Shown piece by piece: positions 10,347-19,985 of a stretch of DNA of 64,000 nucleotides. Within the stretch, counting starts at the first letter, position 1. Each line of letters begins with the position of its first letter. Source of the stretch: Photobacterium lucens (GTDB lineage: Bacteria; Pseudomonadota; Gammaproteobacteria; Enterobacterales; Vibrionaceae); contig NZ_SSMG01000001.1 of assembly GCF_009873615.1 (NCBI RefSeq), positions 1,645 to 65,644 of the forward strand. Direction: 5' to 3'. The position numbers were made by a program, and so were the translations under genes. The notes under the pieces were generated by a model. That model ran no database searches. It saw only the letters and a program-made list of their open reading frames with translations, and was not told the origin of the DNA.

Positions 10347-10712
10347 TTAACTTTGGGGTTTGGCTTTAAGCAATAACTGATAGCTCATACCGTTAAAGGT
10401 TTCTTTATAGCCAAGTGTATAGAGTGTGTTTTCAGCCAGCTCTGCACGTCGACCAGAGCGACAATACAATAAAATAGGTTTGGACTTATCGGTAAGGTAG
10501 TTTTCGATTTTAGCGATTTGATCGAAAGGAATATTGATGGCATTAGTGAGATGTCCTTCACTGAACTCTTCAGGGGTACGAACATCAATAATCAGAGGTT
10601 GTTGGGCTTTTTCGATCTGCCAAAACTCATCCGGTGTGACGTTTTTGGCCAATGAAATAGCGGGAAAGAGAGCAAATAAGAGGGTAACTAAGCCACGTGT
10701 CTTTTTCATCAT
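10347..10712 (-). CDS. Exported rhodanese-like sulfurtransferase
   Basis: A 121-residue protein with a signal peptide (cleavage near residue 22 after SLA) and a single rhodanese domain. The active-site loop is CRSGRR (LLYCRSGRRAE), with catalytic cysteine present, so thiosulfate or persulfide sulfurtransferase activity in the periplasm is plausible, as for E. coli PspE. Two adjacent ATGs exist; the second (10709) has better spacing from GTGGAAG. It starts about 30 bp after the ppa stop on the same strand with no terminator between, suggesting co-transcription with ppa. Confidence 0.82.
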   Translation of the reverse strand: MMKKTRGLVTLLFALFPAISLAKNVTPDEFWQIEKAQQPLIIDVRTPEEFSEGHLTNAINIPFDQIAKIENYLTDKSKPILLYCRSGRRAELAENTLYTLGYKETFNGMSYQLLLKAKPQS

Positions 10713-10744
10713 ACTTCCACCGCTATTGATAGGTTATATCACCA

Positions 10745-11275
10745 TTATTTCTTTTGAGCGCGCTCGAAAGATGTCAGGATCTCAGCTTTCGCTGCAGCTG
10801 CGTTATCCCAGCCTTCCACTTTTACCCACTTATTTGGCTCAAGCTCTTTGTAACGCTCGAAGAAGTGAGTGATTTGCGCTTTTAGTAGCTCTGGTAGATC
10901 GTTCACATCGTTAATGTGATCATATTCTTTGCTTAGCTTGCTGTGTGGTACAGCTACGATTTTCGCATCTTCACCAGACTCATCCGTCATTTTCAATACG
11001 CCCACAGGACGACAGCGGATCACCGCACCAGGTACTAGCGGGTATGGCGTTGGGACAAGTACGTCAACCGGATCACCATCAAGTGATAGGGTGTCGTTTA
11101 CGTAACCGTAGTTACATGGGTAGAACATTGGGCTAGACATAAAACGGTCTACAAAAATGGCGCCCGTCTCTTTGTCTACTTCGTATTTAATCGGATCTGC
11201 GTTTGCAGGGATTTCAATCACAACGTAAATATCTTCTGGGATATCCTTGCCAGCAGGGACCTGATTAAGGCTCAT
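10745..11275 (-). CDS. ppa: Inorganic pyrophosphatase (family I)
   Basis: A 176-residue cytoplasmic enzyme hydrolysing pyrophosphate to phosphate, driving biosynthetic reactions. Family I motifs are all present: the metal-binding signature DGDPVDVLV (about residue 66-74), [23 protein letters not shown], and [10 protein letters not shown] near the C-terminus. Length equals E. coli Ppa. The start has an AAGGA ribosome-binding site. It is followed by the rhodanese gene and preceded by fbp on the same strand. Confidence 0.96.
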   Translation of the reverse strand: MSLNQVPAGKDIPEDIYVVIEIPANADPIKYEVDKETGAIFVDRFMSSPMFYPCNYGYVNDTLSLDGDPVDVLVPTPYPLVPGAVIRCRPVGVLKMTDESGEDAKIVAVPHSKLSKEYDHINDVNDLPELLKAQITHFFERYKELEPNKWVKVEGWDNAAAAKAEILTSFERAQKK

Positions 11276-11366
11276 GACTAATTCCTTCTAAGGTTAATGA
11301 GATGTTGTTGTTTGTTAAAATTATAATGAATGTAAACAAAAACAAAAGCAAATCATCATCGTTGCG

Positions 11367-11392
11367 GTGTCGCACAATCAAATGCGCGACAC
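11367..11392 (-). repeat. Hairpin between fbp and ppa
   Basis: GTGTCGC/GCGACAC arms flank a 12-nt loop just after the fbp stop codon. There is no T-run on the minus strand, so it may stabilise the fbp mRNA 3' end or give partial termination before ppa. Confidence 0.45.
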
Positions 11393-11406
11393 GTATCGCT
11401 TGTTAC

Positions 11407-12420
11407 TTACTCATCAGGATATTCACGAAGGAAGTCTTCGACTTTCTCTACCATATTGGTAGAGCCGACAAAGAAAGGTACCCGTTGGTGTAATTCTGTC
11501 GGTGGAATATCTAAGATCCGCTGAAAGCCATCCGAGGCTTTACCGCCAGCTTGCTCAATTAAAAATGCCATCGGGTTACATTCATAAAGTAGGCGTAATT
11601 TCCCATTAGGATAACTGGCAGTACTTGGGTAGAGGTAAATGCCACCTTTTAGTAAGTTACGATGGAAATCAGCGACAAGGGAGCCAATATAACGGGAAGT
11701 ATAAGGACGTTTTTCTTCTGGTACGGCTTCTTGGCAAAACTTGATGTATTTCTTCACGCCCATTGGAAAACGAATGTAATTACCTTCATTGATAGAATAA
11801 ATCACGCCATCTTGGGGTATGGTCATATTTTCATGGGAGAGGCAAAAGCTGCCAAGGGATGGATCATAAGTAAAGCCATGAACGCCATTACCTGTGGTGT
11901 AAACCAGCATGGTTGAAGAGCCATAAATGACATAGCCTGCGGCGACTTGTTGGCTACCCGGTTGGAGAAAGTCTTCTTCTGTTGGTGGTGAACCAACAGG
12001 CGATATTCTGCGATAAATAGAAAATATGGTGCCTACCGAAACATTGACATCAATGTTGGATGAACCATCAAGAGGATCCATTAGCACGACGTATTTAGCG
12101 TTGAGGTTTAGCGGTTTATTGAAGCCAACAGCGTTATCTTCTTCCTCACTGGCAATACCACACACTTGATCCCGTGCTTCTAAAGCGGCTTTAAATTTTT
12201 CATTGGCATAAACATCGAGTTTTTGTTGTTCTTCGCCCTGAACATTTTGATCGCCTGCTGCTCCAGTAATGTCGACTAAGCCTGCTTTATTAATTTCTCG
12301 ATTAACAATTTTAGCGGCGAGTTTGATTGAACCTAGCAGTGATGAAAGCTCACCACTGGCATGCGGGAAATCACTCTGTTTCTCGACAATGAATTCACCA
12401 AGCGTTCTAATATTTGCCAT
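11407..12420 (-). CDS. fbp: Fructose-1,6-bisphosphatase class 1
   Basis: A gluconeogenic enzyme converting fructose-1,6-bisphosphate to fructose-6-phosphate in the cytoplasm. About 337 residues, with the Mg-binding signature [12 protein letters not shown] near residue 115 and [13 protein letters not shown] at the N-terminus, as in E. coli Fbp (332 residues). I chose the ATG at 12420 because AAGGA lies 7 bp upstream; an ATG 15 bp earlier overlaps that site and has none of its own. Its promoter region is shared with divergent mpl. Confidence 0.95.
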   Translation of the reverse strand: MANIRTLGEFIVEKQSDFPHASGELSSLLGSIKLAAKIVNREINKAGLVDITGAAGDQNVQGEEQQKLDVYANEKFKAALEARDQVCGIASEEEDNAVGFNKPLNLNAKYVVLMDPLDGSSNIDVNVSVGTIFSIYRRISPVGSPPTEEDFLQPGSQQVAAGYVIYGSSTMLVYTTGNGVHGFTYDPSLGSFCLSHENMTIPQDGVIYSINEGNYIRFPMGVKKYIKFCQEAVPEEKRPYTSRYIGSLVADFHRNLLKGGIYLYPSTASYPNGKLRLLYECNPMAFLIEQAGGKASDGFQRILDIPPTELHQRVPFFVGSTNMVEKVEDFLREYPDE

Positions 12421-12618
12421 AAACAATCCTTGCATCTTGTTGTCATATCATCGGGTGAAGAGAGTACAATATAGCGCTAGGCCTCCTTATTAGGGATGAA
12501 GGCGAGTGCTTAACTGTATTTTTTGTTATATAAAGAATTGTATATAAAGATCTTTTTTATGGTAACGAAGTAACGCGAAAGCGTGAAAAGAGCCGAATTA
12601 ATCACGGAGCCAGCAGTA

Positions 12619-13971
12619 ATGCACATTCATATTCTCGGTATTTGCGGTACATTCATGGGCGGTGCTGCAATGCTTGCAAGACAGCTAGGTCATAAAGTCA
12701 CTGGTTCTGACGCTAATGTTTATCCGCCAATGAGCACCATGTTAGAAGCTCAAGGCATTGAAATTATTCAAGGGTACGATCCTGCTCAGTTAGATCCTGC
12801 ACCAGATCTAGTAGTGATCGGTAATGCCATGAGCCGTGGTAACCCTTGCGTTGAATACGTATTAAATAACAATTTACGCTACACCTCAGGCCCACAGTGG
12901 CTACAAGAATATTTATTACATGATCGCTGGGTAATGGCGGTATCAGGTACACACGGTAAAACCACCACAGCTAGTATGTTGGCTTGGATTTTAGAAGATT
13001 GTGGTTATCAGCCGGGCTTTTTAGTTGGCGGTGTCTTAGGTAACTTCGGTATTTCAGCACGCCTAGGTGAAAGTATGTTCTTCGTGGTTGAAGCGGATGA
13101 ATATGACAGTGCTTTTTTTGATAAGCGTTCGAAGTTTGTCCATTACCATCCTCGTACTTTGATCATGAATAACTTGGAATTTGATCACGCTGATATTTTT
13201 GATGATCTAAAAGCGATCCAACGTCAATTCCACCATCTGGTTCGCACGGTACCTGGTAATGGTCGTATATTAGCGCCGAAAGGTGTGAAGAATATTGATG
13301 AAACCCTAGAGATGGGCTGTTGGAGTGAGCTTGAATATATCGGTGGTGATGGCCACTGGCGTGCAGAAAAACACCGTGAAGATGGTAGTGTGTTTGATGT
13401 GTATCTTGATGGCGAGAATGTTGGCAAGGTACGCTGGTCTTTAGTTGGCGATCATAATGTTAATAATGCATTGATGGCGATAGCTGCTGCGCGTCATGTC
13501 GGCGTCACACCAGATCTAGCTTGTGAAGCATTAGCGAAATTTATTAATACCAAGCGTCGCTTAGAGCTAAAAGGTGAAGAAAATGGCGTTGCGGTTTATG
13601 ACGACTTTGCTCATCACCCAACGGCAATTGAACTTACTCTTGGTGGCTTACGCGCTAAAGTCGGTAATTCACGTATTCTTGCGGTGTTAGAGCCACGTTC
13701 AAACACCATGAAACTGGGTGTTCACAAAGACGATCTTGCACCATCGTTACATGCGGCTGATGAAGTGTTCTTCTTCCAACCACCCAATATTCCATGGTCG
13801 GTAGAAGAGATCGCACAGCAATGTTCTCAACCTGCCTATTGCAGTGGTGATCTTGATGAACTGGTTAAGCGTATTGTGGAGCAAGCAAAGCCAGGCGATA
13901 CCATTTTAGTGATGAGTAACGGTGGCTTTGGTGGTATTCACGACAAGCTATTAACCACATTAGCAAAGTAA
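12619..13971 (+). CDS. mpl: UDP-N-acetylmuramate:L-alanyl-gamma-D-glutamyl-meso-diaminopimelate ligase
   Basis: The murein tripeptide ligase of peptidoglycan recycling. It joins recovered tripeptide to UDP-MurNAc using ATP. 450 residues; the Mur-ligase P-loop GTHGKTTT is near residue 110, and the Mur-ligase motif FAHHPTA near residue 335. The start MHIHILGICG (ATG 12619) is chosen for its GGAG site 9 bp upstream and match to E. coli Mpl; a longer frame opens at 12583. ubiX follows after about 13 bp, so the two are probably co-transcribed. Confidence 0.95.
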   Translation: MHIHILGICGTFMGGAAMLARQLGHKVTGSDANVYPPMSTMLEAQGIEIIQGYDPAQLDPAPDLVVIGNAMSRGNPCVEYVLNNNLRYTSGPQWLQEYLLHDRWVMAVSGTHGKTTTASMLAWILEDCGYQPGFLVGGVLGNFGISARLGESMFFVVEADEYDSAFFDKRSKFVHYHPRTLIMNNLEFDHADIFDDLKAIQRQFHHLVRTVPGNGRILAPKGVKNIDETLEMGCWSELEYIGGDGHWRAEKHREDGSVFDVYLDGENVGKVRWSLVGDHNVNNALMAIAAARHVGVTPDLACEALAKFINTKRRLELKGEENGVAVYDDFAHHPTAIELTLGGLRAKVGNSRILAVLEPRSNTMKLGVHKDDLAPSLHAADEVFFFQPPNIPWSVEEIAQQCSQPAYCSGDLDELVKRIVEQAKPGDTILVMSNGGFGGIHDKLLTTLAK

Positions 13972-13984
13972 GTAGGAAATGGGA

Positions 13985-14599
13985 ATGACGGATAAGCGTA
14001 TAACGCTTGCATGGACTGGCGCATCGGGTGCTCCTTATGGTTTGCGACTATTGGAATGCTTATTAGCGGCTGATTATCAGGTGTACTTGTTGATTTCATC
14101 AGCAGCACGCGTGGTTCTAGCAACTGAGCATGGTTTGAAGCTATCGGCATCGCCTGATAAAGCGCGAGAGCAATTAGTTGAGCATCTTCATTGTGATGCT
14201 GAAAAATTGATTGTTTGCGGTAAAGATGATTGGTTCTCACCGGTCGCATCAGGTTCGGCAGCCCCAAAGCAAATGGTTGTTTGTCCGTGTTCAGCAGGAT
14301 CACTGGCATCTATTGCTTATGGGATGTCTGATAATTTGATTGAGCGTGCAGCTGATGTGGTGATCAAAGAGCGTGGTCAGTTAGTGCTGGTGGTACGTGA
14401 AACGCCATTTTCTACGATCCATTTAGAAAATATGCTGAAATTATCAAAGCTTGGTGTGACGGTGATGCCTGCTGCTCCCGGCTTTTATCATCAACCTCAG
14501 TCAATTGATGATTTGATTGATTTTATGGTGGCTCGAATTCTCGATCACCTTGGTGTGGAGCAAGGTCTCGTTCCTCGATGGGGATACGATCAACGCTAA
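13985..14599 (+). CDS. ubiX: Flavin prenyltransferase UbiX
   Basis: Makes prenylated FMN, the cofactor for the UbiD decarboxylase in ubiquinone synthesis. 204 residues from ATG 13985; [13 protein letters not shown] near the N-terminus is the FMN-binding signature, and [14 protein letters not shown] and [13 protein letters not shown] match the family. ATG 13979 is also possible but sits directly on its AGGAA. It follows mpl closely and ends in a terminator shared with the convergent TAXI gene. Confidence 0.93.
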   Translation: MTDKRITLAWTGASGAPYGLRLLECLLAADYQVYLLISSAARVVLATEHGLKLSASPDKAREQLVEHLHCDAEKLIVCGKDDWFSPVASGSAAPKQMVVCPCSAGSLASIAYGMSDNLIERAADVVIKERGQLVLVVRETPFSTIHLENMLKLSKLGVTVMPAAPGFYHQPQSIDDLIDFMVARILDHLGVEQGLVPRWGYDQR

Positions 14600-14615
14600 T
14601 AGCTTAAGCATAAAT

Positions 14616-14642
14616 AAAGCCCGCAATTGTGCGGGCTTTTTT
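14616..14642. terminator. Terminator between ubiX and TAXI gene
   Basis: AAAGCCCGCA/TGCGGGCTTTTTT, loop ATTG, directly after ubiX. The T-run reaches the stop codon of the convergent gene. Confidence 0.88.
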
Positions 14643-15624
14643 AATACTTTTCATTTTCTGGCAGATAGCCAGCTTCCTGATAATAGCGCACTGCGCCAGG
14701 GTGAAAGGGGATAGATAAACCGTTTTTCAGCATGTCGGTTTTATTTAAGTTGGCAAAAGCAGGGTGTAGACGCTTAAACATATCAAAGTTTTCAAAAATA
14801 GATTTTGTAAGGGCGTAAACGGTCTCGTCTGGGACATCTGTACTTGAGATTAAGGTGGCTGAAACACCAAAACTTTCAATATCTTCTTCGATCCCTTTAT
14901 AGAGTCCATTAGGGGTTATGGATTTGGCATAGAAAGGGTGCGTTGAAATGATCTTATCGATATTTTTTCCTTTTGCAGAGATCATTTTCGCATTGCAGTA
15001 AACAGCCGCCTCTTTTATTGCGCCATTAGGATGACCAACCAAAAAGATATAAGCATCTATTTTGTTATTACATAATGCTTCTGAACGTTCTGCAGGTGGA
15101 ATGGAGACATGTTGAAAATCATTATGATCCCATCCGAGACTATCCATGACGATTTTCATGGTAGCCCTATCGCCGGATCCTGTTTCACCAATATTGATCC
15201 TTTTTCCTTTTAGATCATCTAGGTTATTAATATTAGAGTCTTTACGGGCAATGATATTGAATGGCTCATCATGCAGTGACAGGATCGCCCGCATCTTGTG
15301 GTATGGACCTTGAGATTTAAATTGGTTGGTACCGTTATAGCCGTGAAATTGCCAGTCTGATTGCACGATCCCAAAGTCAAATTCTTGATCTTTAAGTTTG
15401 TTAATGTTGTATATCGAGCCGGTTGTCGATTCAACTAAACAGCGTAAGTTATGCATCTGACGTTCTTGATTGACGAGCTTACAGATGGCACCACCTGTTG
15501 GATAGTAAACGCCATTAATCGGGCCTGTTCCTATAGTAATAAAGCTTTGAGCATGGGCGGTAGTCATAAAGCAGTACCAACCTAGCGTAAATAGCCCAAG
15601 CATTACTCTTTTTTTTAATGTCAT
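14641..15624 (-). CDS. TAXI family TRAP transporter solute-binding protein
   Basis: A periplasmic binding protein of about 327 residues with a clear signal peptide (LKKRVMLGLFTLGWYCFMTT, cleavage after AHA). The mature N-terminus SFITIGTGPINGVYYPTGGA is typical of the TAXI/BCSP31 family, as are GETGSGDRATMKIV and FHPGAVRYYQEAGY. Such proteins deliver dicarboxylates or glutamate-like solutes to a fused TRAP permease. The start at 15624 has AAAGGA upstream; the frame extends to 15750 without support. No permease gene adjoins it, so it must work with one encoded elsewhere or stand alone. It lies downstream of argR on the same strand. Confidence 0.87.
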   Translation of the reverse strand: MTLKKRVMLGLFTLGWYCFMTTAHAQSFITIGTGPINGVYYPTGGAICKLVNQERQMHNLRCLVESTTGSIYNINKLKDQEFDFGIVQSDWQFHGYNGTNQFKSQGPYHKMRAILSLHDEPFNIIARKDSNINNLDDLKGKRINIGETGSGDRATMKIVMDSLGWDHNDFQHVSIPPAERSEALCNNKIDAYIFLVGHPNGAIKEAAVYCNAKMISAKGKNIDKIISTHPFYAKSITPNGLYKGIEEDIESFGVSATLISSTDVPDETVYALTKSIFENFDMFKRLHPAFANLNKTDMLKNGLSIPFHPGAVRYYQEAGYLPENEKY

Positions 15625-15734
15625 GAATGAATCCTTTCTTATCATGAAATGAGCAAATATAAAATCAGAGCGTATTAATGAATAAATTGAATGTTTATCA
15701 TAGCAAATGAGAATAAGGGGTGCTGTTTTTGTCT

Positions 15735-15750
15735 GTGAGCAATCGCTCAC
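15735..15750. repeat. Perfect hairpin GTGAGC-AATC-GCTCAC
   Basis: A 6-bp stem with 4-nt loop about 110 bp upstream of the TAXI start codon. It could be an operator for that gene. Confidence 0.35.
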
Positions 15751-15832
15751 TTAGCAGAAGTATAAGATGTAAAAAACGAAATGTTGGGGAGTTAGCAGGA
15801 AAGGGATCAAAGAATATGTTAGGTGAGGTGCC

Positions 15833-15876
15833 GGGTCTATTTGAGTTTTCTGTTAATTGTGAAAATAAATAGACCC
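15833..15876 (-). terminator. Hairpin downstream of argR
   Basis: GGGTCTATTT/AAATAGACCC with inner pairing of TTTTC/GAAAA lies just past the argR stop. There is no T-run beyond the stem on the minus strand, so it is an atypical terminator or mRNA stabiliser. Confidence 0.5.
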
Positions 15877-15883
15877 AAACAAC

Positions 15884-16354
15884 TTACTTACTGTATTCGA
15901 ACAGCTCACACACTGAATCGTACAACTCAAGAGTGGTTACTGTGTTCGTTGGAGTGATAAAGATAGTATCGTCACCAGCGACTACACCAAGAATACCTTC
16001 TGCTTTGCCTAATGAATCTAATAGGCGCGCGATCACTTGAGCGGCTCCAGGACCTGTGTGAATTACCACTAATGCGCTGTTATAGCCCACATCCATCACA
16101 AGATCTTTTAATGGACTTGTGGTGGTTGGTACGCCTAGCTCTACAGGTAGACAATACACCATTTCCATTTTTGCATTACGAGTACGTACCGCACCAAACT
16201 TGGTTAGCATACGTGACACTTTAGATTGGTTGATATTATCGAAACCCTGAGCCTTCAAGGTGTCAACGATCTCACCTTGAGAGCTAAATTTTTCTTCTTT
16301 TAGAATTGCTTTAAACGCTTTTACTAAACGTTCTTGTTTATCTGAATTTCGCAT
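15884..16354 (-). CDS. argR: Arginine repressor ArgR
   Basis: A 156-residue hexameric regulator that binds ARG boxes when loaded with L-arginine, repressing arginine biosynthesis. The N-terminal winged helix includes [30 protein letters not shown]. The C-terminal arginine-binding and oligomerisation domain has [18 protein letters not shown] and [14 protein letters not shown]. Length equals E. coli ArgR. It is divergent from mdh, the standard arrangement in this group; the spacer holds TGCAT repeats that may be autoregulatory ARG boxes. Confidence 0.96.
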   Translation of the reverse strand: MRNSDKQERLVKAFKAILKEEKFSSQGEIVDTLKAQGFDNINQSKVSRMLTKFGAVRTRNAKMEMVYCLPVELGVPTTTSPLKDLVMDVGYNSALVVIHTGPGAAQVIARLLDSLGKAEGILGVVAGDDTIFITPTNTVTTLELYDSVCELFEYSK

Positions 16355-16391
16355 AAATAAATATTATCTACAGGGACGAGGTAAGGTATTT

Positions 16392-16480
16392 TTGCATAAC
16401 CTATCACTAACTAGCAAACAAACTGCATGAAATCTGATTTTTGCATTATCAGAGGTTAGCGATCTGCATAAAGTGCAAAA
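16392..16480. promoter_or_regulatory. Putative ArgR operator cluster (TGCAT repeats)
   Basis: Four TGCAT half-sites at 16392, 16424, 16442 and 16465 lie in the argR-mdh spacer, the last as TGCATAAAGTGCA. ARG boxes are imperfect 18-bp palindromes, often paired 3 bp apart, with TGAAT or TGCAT half-sites. ArgR autoregulation is known in relatives. Spacing is only approximately right. The rest of the 392-bp gap is AT-rich and must hold both promoters. Confidence 0.4.
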
Positions 16481-16746
16481 CAATCTTTGTTATTGTTTTT
16501 ATTGAATAACATAAACTGCTTTTTGATTAAATTCTCATTTTTTTGAATAAAAGTGTTTTCTTCTTGTGAGATTATAGGTCAACAAAGTGGGTTTCTGCTC
16601 AACTTCGCAAAGCGTGAGGCTGGCGATTGTATTTGTTATCAGCTTGCTATAACGTCCCATTAATCTTCTTATTTGACCATTTATAGTGGTGTTCAAATAA
16701 GATGTACTAATAAAAAAAGATACTTCTATCGTAAAGGAGAACGAAC

Positions 16747-17685
16747 ATGAAAGTTGCTGTAATTGGCGCTGCTGGTGGTATCGGTCAAGCACTTGCTCTG
16801 CTACTTAAAAACCGTCTGCCTGCTGGCTCAGATCTTGCCCTATATGATATTGCACCTGTTACACCGGGTGTTGCTGCTGATCTTAGCCATATCCCAACCC
16901 CTGTTACTATTAAAGGCTATGCGGGCGAAGATCCAACGCCGGCATTAGAAGGGGCTGACGTTGTCCTAATTTCTGCAGGTGTTGCACGTAAACCTGGTAT
17001 GGATCGTGCGGATCTATTTAATGTGAACGCAGGTATTGTTAAGTCACTAGCAGAAAAAATTGCGGTAGTGTGTCCAGAAGCTTGCGTAGGTATCATCACT
17101 AACCCTGTTAATACAACAGTGCCAATCGCGGCAGATGTATTAAAGAAAGCTGGCGTTTATAACAAACGTAAACTATTTGGTATCACAACGCTTGATGTGA
17201 TCCGTTCAGAAACTTTTGTTGCTGAGCTAAAAGATAAAGCACCTTGTGATATTCGTGTTCCGGTTATTGGTGGCCACTCAGGTGTGACTATCTTGCCTCT
17301 ACTATCACAAGTTGAAGGTGTTGAGTTTACTGAAGAAGAAATCAAAGCACTGACACCACGTATCCAAAATGCGGGTACTGAAGTGGTTGAAGCCAAAGCG
17401 GGTGGTGGCTCAGCAACACTTTCTATGGGGCAGGCGGCATGTCGCTTTGGTCTTGCTCTTGTTCGTGCACTGCAAGGTGAGCAAGGTATTGTTGAATGTG
17501 CTTATGTTGAAGGTGATGGTAAACATGCACGTTTCTTCGCACAACCAGTACTCTTAGGTAAAGAAGGTATTGAAGAAGTCATGGACTACGGTTCACTAAG
17601 TGACTTTGAGCAATCTGCAATGGAAAGCATGCTAGAGACGCTAAAAGGCGATATCACGTTAGGTGAAGAGTTCGCAGCGAAATAA
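16747..17685 (+). CDS. mdh: Malate dehydrogenase
   Basis: A TCA-cycle enzyme oxidising malate to oxaloacetate with NAD. 312 residues, as in E. coli. The N-terminal Rossmann motif is [14 protein letters not shown]. The substrate-binding arginines lie in RKPGMDR, and the catalytic histidine is in [17 protein letters not shown] lies 8 bp before the ATG. Monocistronic with its own terminator. Confidence 0.97.
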   Translation: MKVAVIGAAGGIGQALALLLKNRLPAGSDLALYDIAPVTPGVAADLSHIPTPVTIKGYAGEDPTPALEGADVVLISAGVARKPGMDRADLFNVNAGIVKSLAEKIAVVCPEACVGIITNPVNTTVPIAADVLKKAGVYNKRKLFGITTLDVIRSETFVAELKDKAPCDIRVPVIGGHSGVTILPLLSQVEGVEFTEEEIKALTPRIQNAGTEVVEAKAGGGSATLSMGQAACRFGLALVRALQGEQGIVECAYVEGDGKHARFFAQPVLLGKEGIEEVMDYGSLSDFEQSAMESMLETLKGDITLGEEFAAK

Positions 17686-17702
17686 TTGCGATTAAAAGAA
17701 GA

Positions 17703-17734
17703 GAAAAAGCGGCTTTATGAGTCGCTTTTTTTAT
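17703..17734 (+). terminator. mdh terminator
   Basis: AAAAAGCGGCT/AGTCGCTTTTTTT hairpin about 20 bp after mdh. The convergent 63-residue gene may also use it. Confidence 0.82.
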
Positions 17735-17763
17735 TATCTGAACATATTGCGGTATCAATACTG

Positions 17764-17955
17764 TCAATAGTAACGATCACAGCCAGAATGTAGTTGTGGT
17801 TGATCAACGAGCTCATTGCATTCAACTGAGCGAAGTTGATGATCATCTTTGTGTTCAATGATCACGGCATTGTTTTGTGGATCAATACCGATCACTTTGC
17901 CGACCCCATGCAATGATTCTACCCACATACCCACCTTAAGTTGGGTTATCTCCAT
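17764..17955 (-). CDS. Conserved hypothetical 63-residue protein
   Basis: A small acidic cytoplasmic protein with an ideal ribosome-binding site (AGGAG, 7 bp before ATG). The sequence opens EITQLKVGMWVESLHGVGKV followed by VIGIDPQNNAVIIEHKDD. The pattern V-G-W-V-x-G-x-G-V of short beta-strands suggests an SH3-like or CarD/KOW-type barrel, but this is only by eye. No function known to me. It is separated from upstream ispB by a terminator, so it has its own promoter. Confidence 0.7.
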   Translation of the reverse strand: MEITQLKVGMWVESLHGVGKVIGIDPQNNAVIIEHKDDHQLRSVECNELVDQPQLHSGCDRYY

Positions 17956-18032
17956 TATTTACTCCTACCGATTTAGCAAAAGAAATAGGTTGATTTAAAG
18001 TATAGATCATCATGATCGTTCTATTTTAGGCA

Positions 18033-18064
18033 TAAAAAAAACCTGCCAAAGATGACAGGTTTTA
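18033..18064 (-). terminator. ispB terminator
   Basis: On the minus strand AAAACCTGTC, loop ATCTTT, GGCAGGTTTTTTTT directly follows the ispB stop. Confidence 0.88.
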
Positions 18065-18082
18065 TTGAGTTAAGGTGCTGGC

Positions 18083-19054
18083 TTATTTATTGCGTTGTAC
18101 AGCCATGTGAGCCAGTGCAACTAAGGCTTCTTTGTAGTCAGAATCAGCAATAGGCGCTAAGGCTGCAATGGCTTTTTCTGCTTCTTCTTCAGCGCGCTTT
18201 TGAGTGTATTCCAGTGAGCCATGTTCATGCATGCAAGCTAGAATAACATCCAGTTTCTCCATGCCATTGGCTTTCTCAATCGCTTCTCGGATCATTGTTG
18301 CTTGTTCAGCGTTACCGTGGTGCATCGCATGAAGTAATGGTAGCGTCGGTTTACCTTCTGCTAAATCATCACCCACGTTTTTGCCCATTTCTTTACCGTC
18401 AGCAATATAGTCAAGTACATCATCGATAAGCTGGAATGCTGTACCTAAGTAACGACCGTACTCTTGGAAGGCGAGTTCAATTTCAGCTGGGGCATCAGCA
18501 ATAATTGCTGCGATTTGTGTTGATGCCTCAAACAAGCGTGCTGTTTTTGAGTAGATAACTTGCATGTAGCTATCTTCTGTCGTGTCAGGATCATTACAGT
18601 TCATCAACTGTAATACTTCACCTTCAGCGATCACGTTGGTAGCTTCACTCATGATGTCGAGGATCTTTAAAGATCGTAGGCTAGTCATCATTTGGAATGA
18701 GCGGGTGTAAATGTAATCACCAACTAAGACGCTTGCTGCATTACCAAAGGCGGCATTGGCGGTTTCTTTTCCACGACGCATGTCTGATTCATCAACTACA
18801 TCATCGTGCAATAATGTTGCGGTGTGAATAAATTCAACAAAAGCGGCTGCCGTTGTATGTTTTTCACCGTCATAGCCTAATGCACGCGCTGCAAGTACCG
18901 CTAGCATGGGGCGTAGGCGTTTGCCACCACTACTGACAATGTAGAAACCTAGTTGATTGATAAGGGCAACATCTGAGTTAAGTTGCGCTTGTATCTTCGC
19001 GTCGACCTGGGCCATATCGTTGGCGGTGAGCGCTTGGATAGCTTTAAAATCCAT
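18083..19054 (-). CDS. ispB: Octaprenyl diphosphate synthase
   Basis: A trans-polyprenyl transferase making the C40 side chain of ubiquinone and menaquinone from farnesyl diphosphate and isopentenyl diphosphate. 323 residues from ATG 19054, the same length as E. coli IspB. Both aspartate-rich motifs are present: DDVVDESDMRRG (first) and DDVLDY (second), with GGKRLRPMLAVLAARA upstream. An upstream ATG at 19081 is less likely; GGAT lies before 19054. Divergent from rplU, as in E. coli. Confidence 0.96.
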   Translation of the reverse strand: MDFKAIQALTANDMAQVDAKIQAQLNSDVALINQLGFYIVSSGGKRLRPMLAVLAARALGYDGEKHTTAAAFVEFIHTATLLHDDVVDESDMRRGKETANAAFGNAASVLVGDYIYTRSFQMMTSLRSLKILDIMSEATNVIAEGEVLQLMNCNDPDTTEDSYMQVIYSKTARLFEASTQIAAIIADAPAEIELAFQEYGRYLGTAFQLIDDVLDYIADGKEMGKNVGDDLAEGKPTLPLLHAMHHGNAEQATMIREAIEKANGMEKLDVILACMHEHGSLEYTQKRAEEEAEKAIAALAPIADSDYKEALVALAHMAVQRNK

Positions 19055-19331
19055 TGTACATCCAGCAAGATTGTTAGCCACGTAGGGCGGAAAAGTGATT
19101 CGAATGATTTATCGAATCTTACACTAAAACAGTCCTATCTTCATAACCCCAACGTGCGCTATTTCAAAGACTTTTTTTGTTGAGCAGCTTTTCATCAATT
19201 TTCTTTCCATAATGGCTTGCCATAAGCCCTATTTTTACGTAGAATCTGCGCCCTATTGATGACAAGATTAAGCGCATACCCATAGCCCAATATACGTGGC
19301 ATATGGCCTATGCGGACAAGCGGAGTAAGAC

Positions 19332-19643
19332 ATGTACGCTGTTTTCCAAAGTGGTGGTAAACAACACCGTGTAAGCGAAGGCCAAACCCTACGCTTAGAA
19401 AAACTAGACGCTGAAACTGGCGCTAGCATTGAATTCGACTCAGTACTTCTAGTAGCTAACGGCGAAGAAGTAACTGTAGGCGCACCTTTTGTAGCTGGCG
19501 GTAAAGTAACAGCTGAAGTTGTTACTCACGGTCGTGGCGATAAAGTTAAAATCGTTAAGTTCCGTCGTCGTAAGCACTCTCGTAAGCAAATGGGCCACCG
19601 TCAGTGGTTCACTGAAGTCAAAATTACTGGCATCAGCGCTTAA
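19332..19643 (+). CDS. rplU: 50S ribosomal protein L21
   Basis: 103 residues, starting [18 protein letters not shown] and ending with the basic [19 protein letters not shown] segment that binds 23S rRNA. It has a GGAG ribosome-binding site and forms an operon with rpmA 18 bp downstream. Confidence 0.98.
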   Translation: MYAVFQSGGKQHRVSEGQTLRLEKLDAETGASIEFDSVLLVANGEEVTVGAPFVAGGKVTAEVVTHGRGDKVKIVKFRRRKHSRKQMGHRQWFTEVKITGISA

Positions 19644-19661
19644 TAACAGGAGAATTTAAAG

Positions 19662-19919
19662 ATGGCACACAAAAAAGCTGGCGGTTCTACTAATAACGGT
19701 CGTGATTCAGAAAGCAAACGCCTAGGTGTTAAGCGTTTTGGTGGCGAATCTGTACTAGCAGGTAACATCATCGTTCGTCAACGTGGTACTAAGTTCCACG
19801 CTGGTAACAATGTTGGCCTAGGTAAAGACCACACTCTATTCGCTCTATCTGACGGTAAAGTGAAGTTCGAAGTTAAAGGTCCTAAGAACCGTAAATTCGT
19901 ATCTATCGAAGCTGAATAA
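19662..19919 (+). CDS. rpmA: 50S ribosomal protein L27
   Basis: 85 residues with the conserved N-terminus [20 protein letters not shown], which reaches the peptidyl-transferase centre, and [16 protein letters not shown] precedes the ATG. A strong terminator follows. Confidence 0.98.
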   Translation: MAHKKAGGSTNNGRDSESKRLGVKRFGGESVLAGNIIVRQRGTKFHAGNNVGLGKDHTLFALSDGKVKFEVKGPKNRKFVSIEAE

Positions 19920-19942
19920 TATTCAACTTTGACACGAAGATT

Positions 19943-19970
19943 AAAGCCCTGCCTATTGGCGGGGCTTTTT
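19943..19970 (+). terminator. rplU-rpmA terminator
   Basis: AAAGCCCTGCC, loop TATT, GGCGGGGCTTTTT. It lies 24 bp after rpmA and 16 bp before the next start codon, so it also controls read-through into the transporter gene. Confidence 0.9.
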
Positions 19971-19985
19971 ATATCTGGAGGGTTT

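Noticed and set aside
15735-15750. GTGAGCAATCGCTCAC considered as a CRP site
   Set aside because: TGTGA and TCAC are 8 bp apart instead of 6, so it does not fit the CRP consensus; kept only as a hairpin.
19929-19985. Longer start of the DMT transporter at 19929
   Set aside because: The extra codons read through the rplU-rpmA terminator and have no ribosome-binding site.
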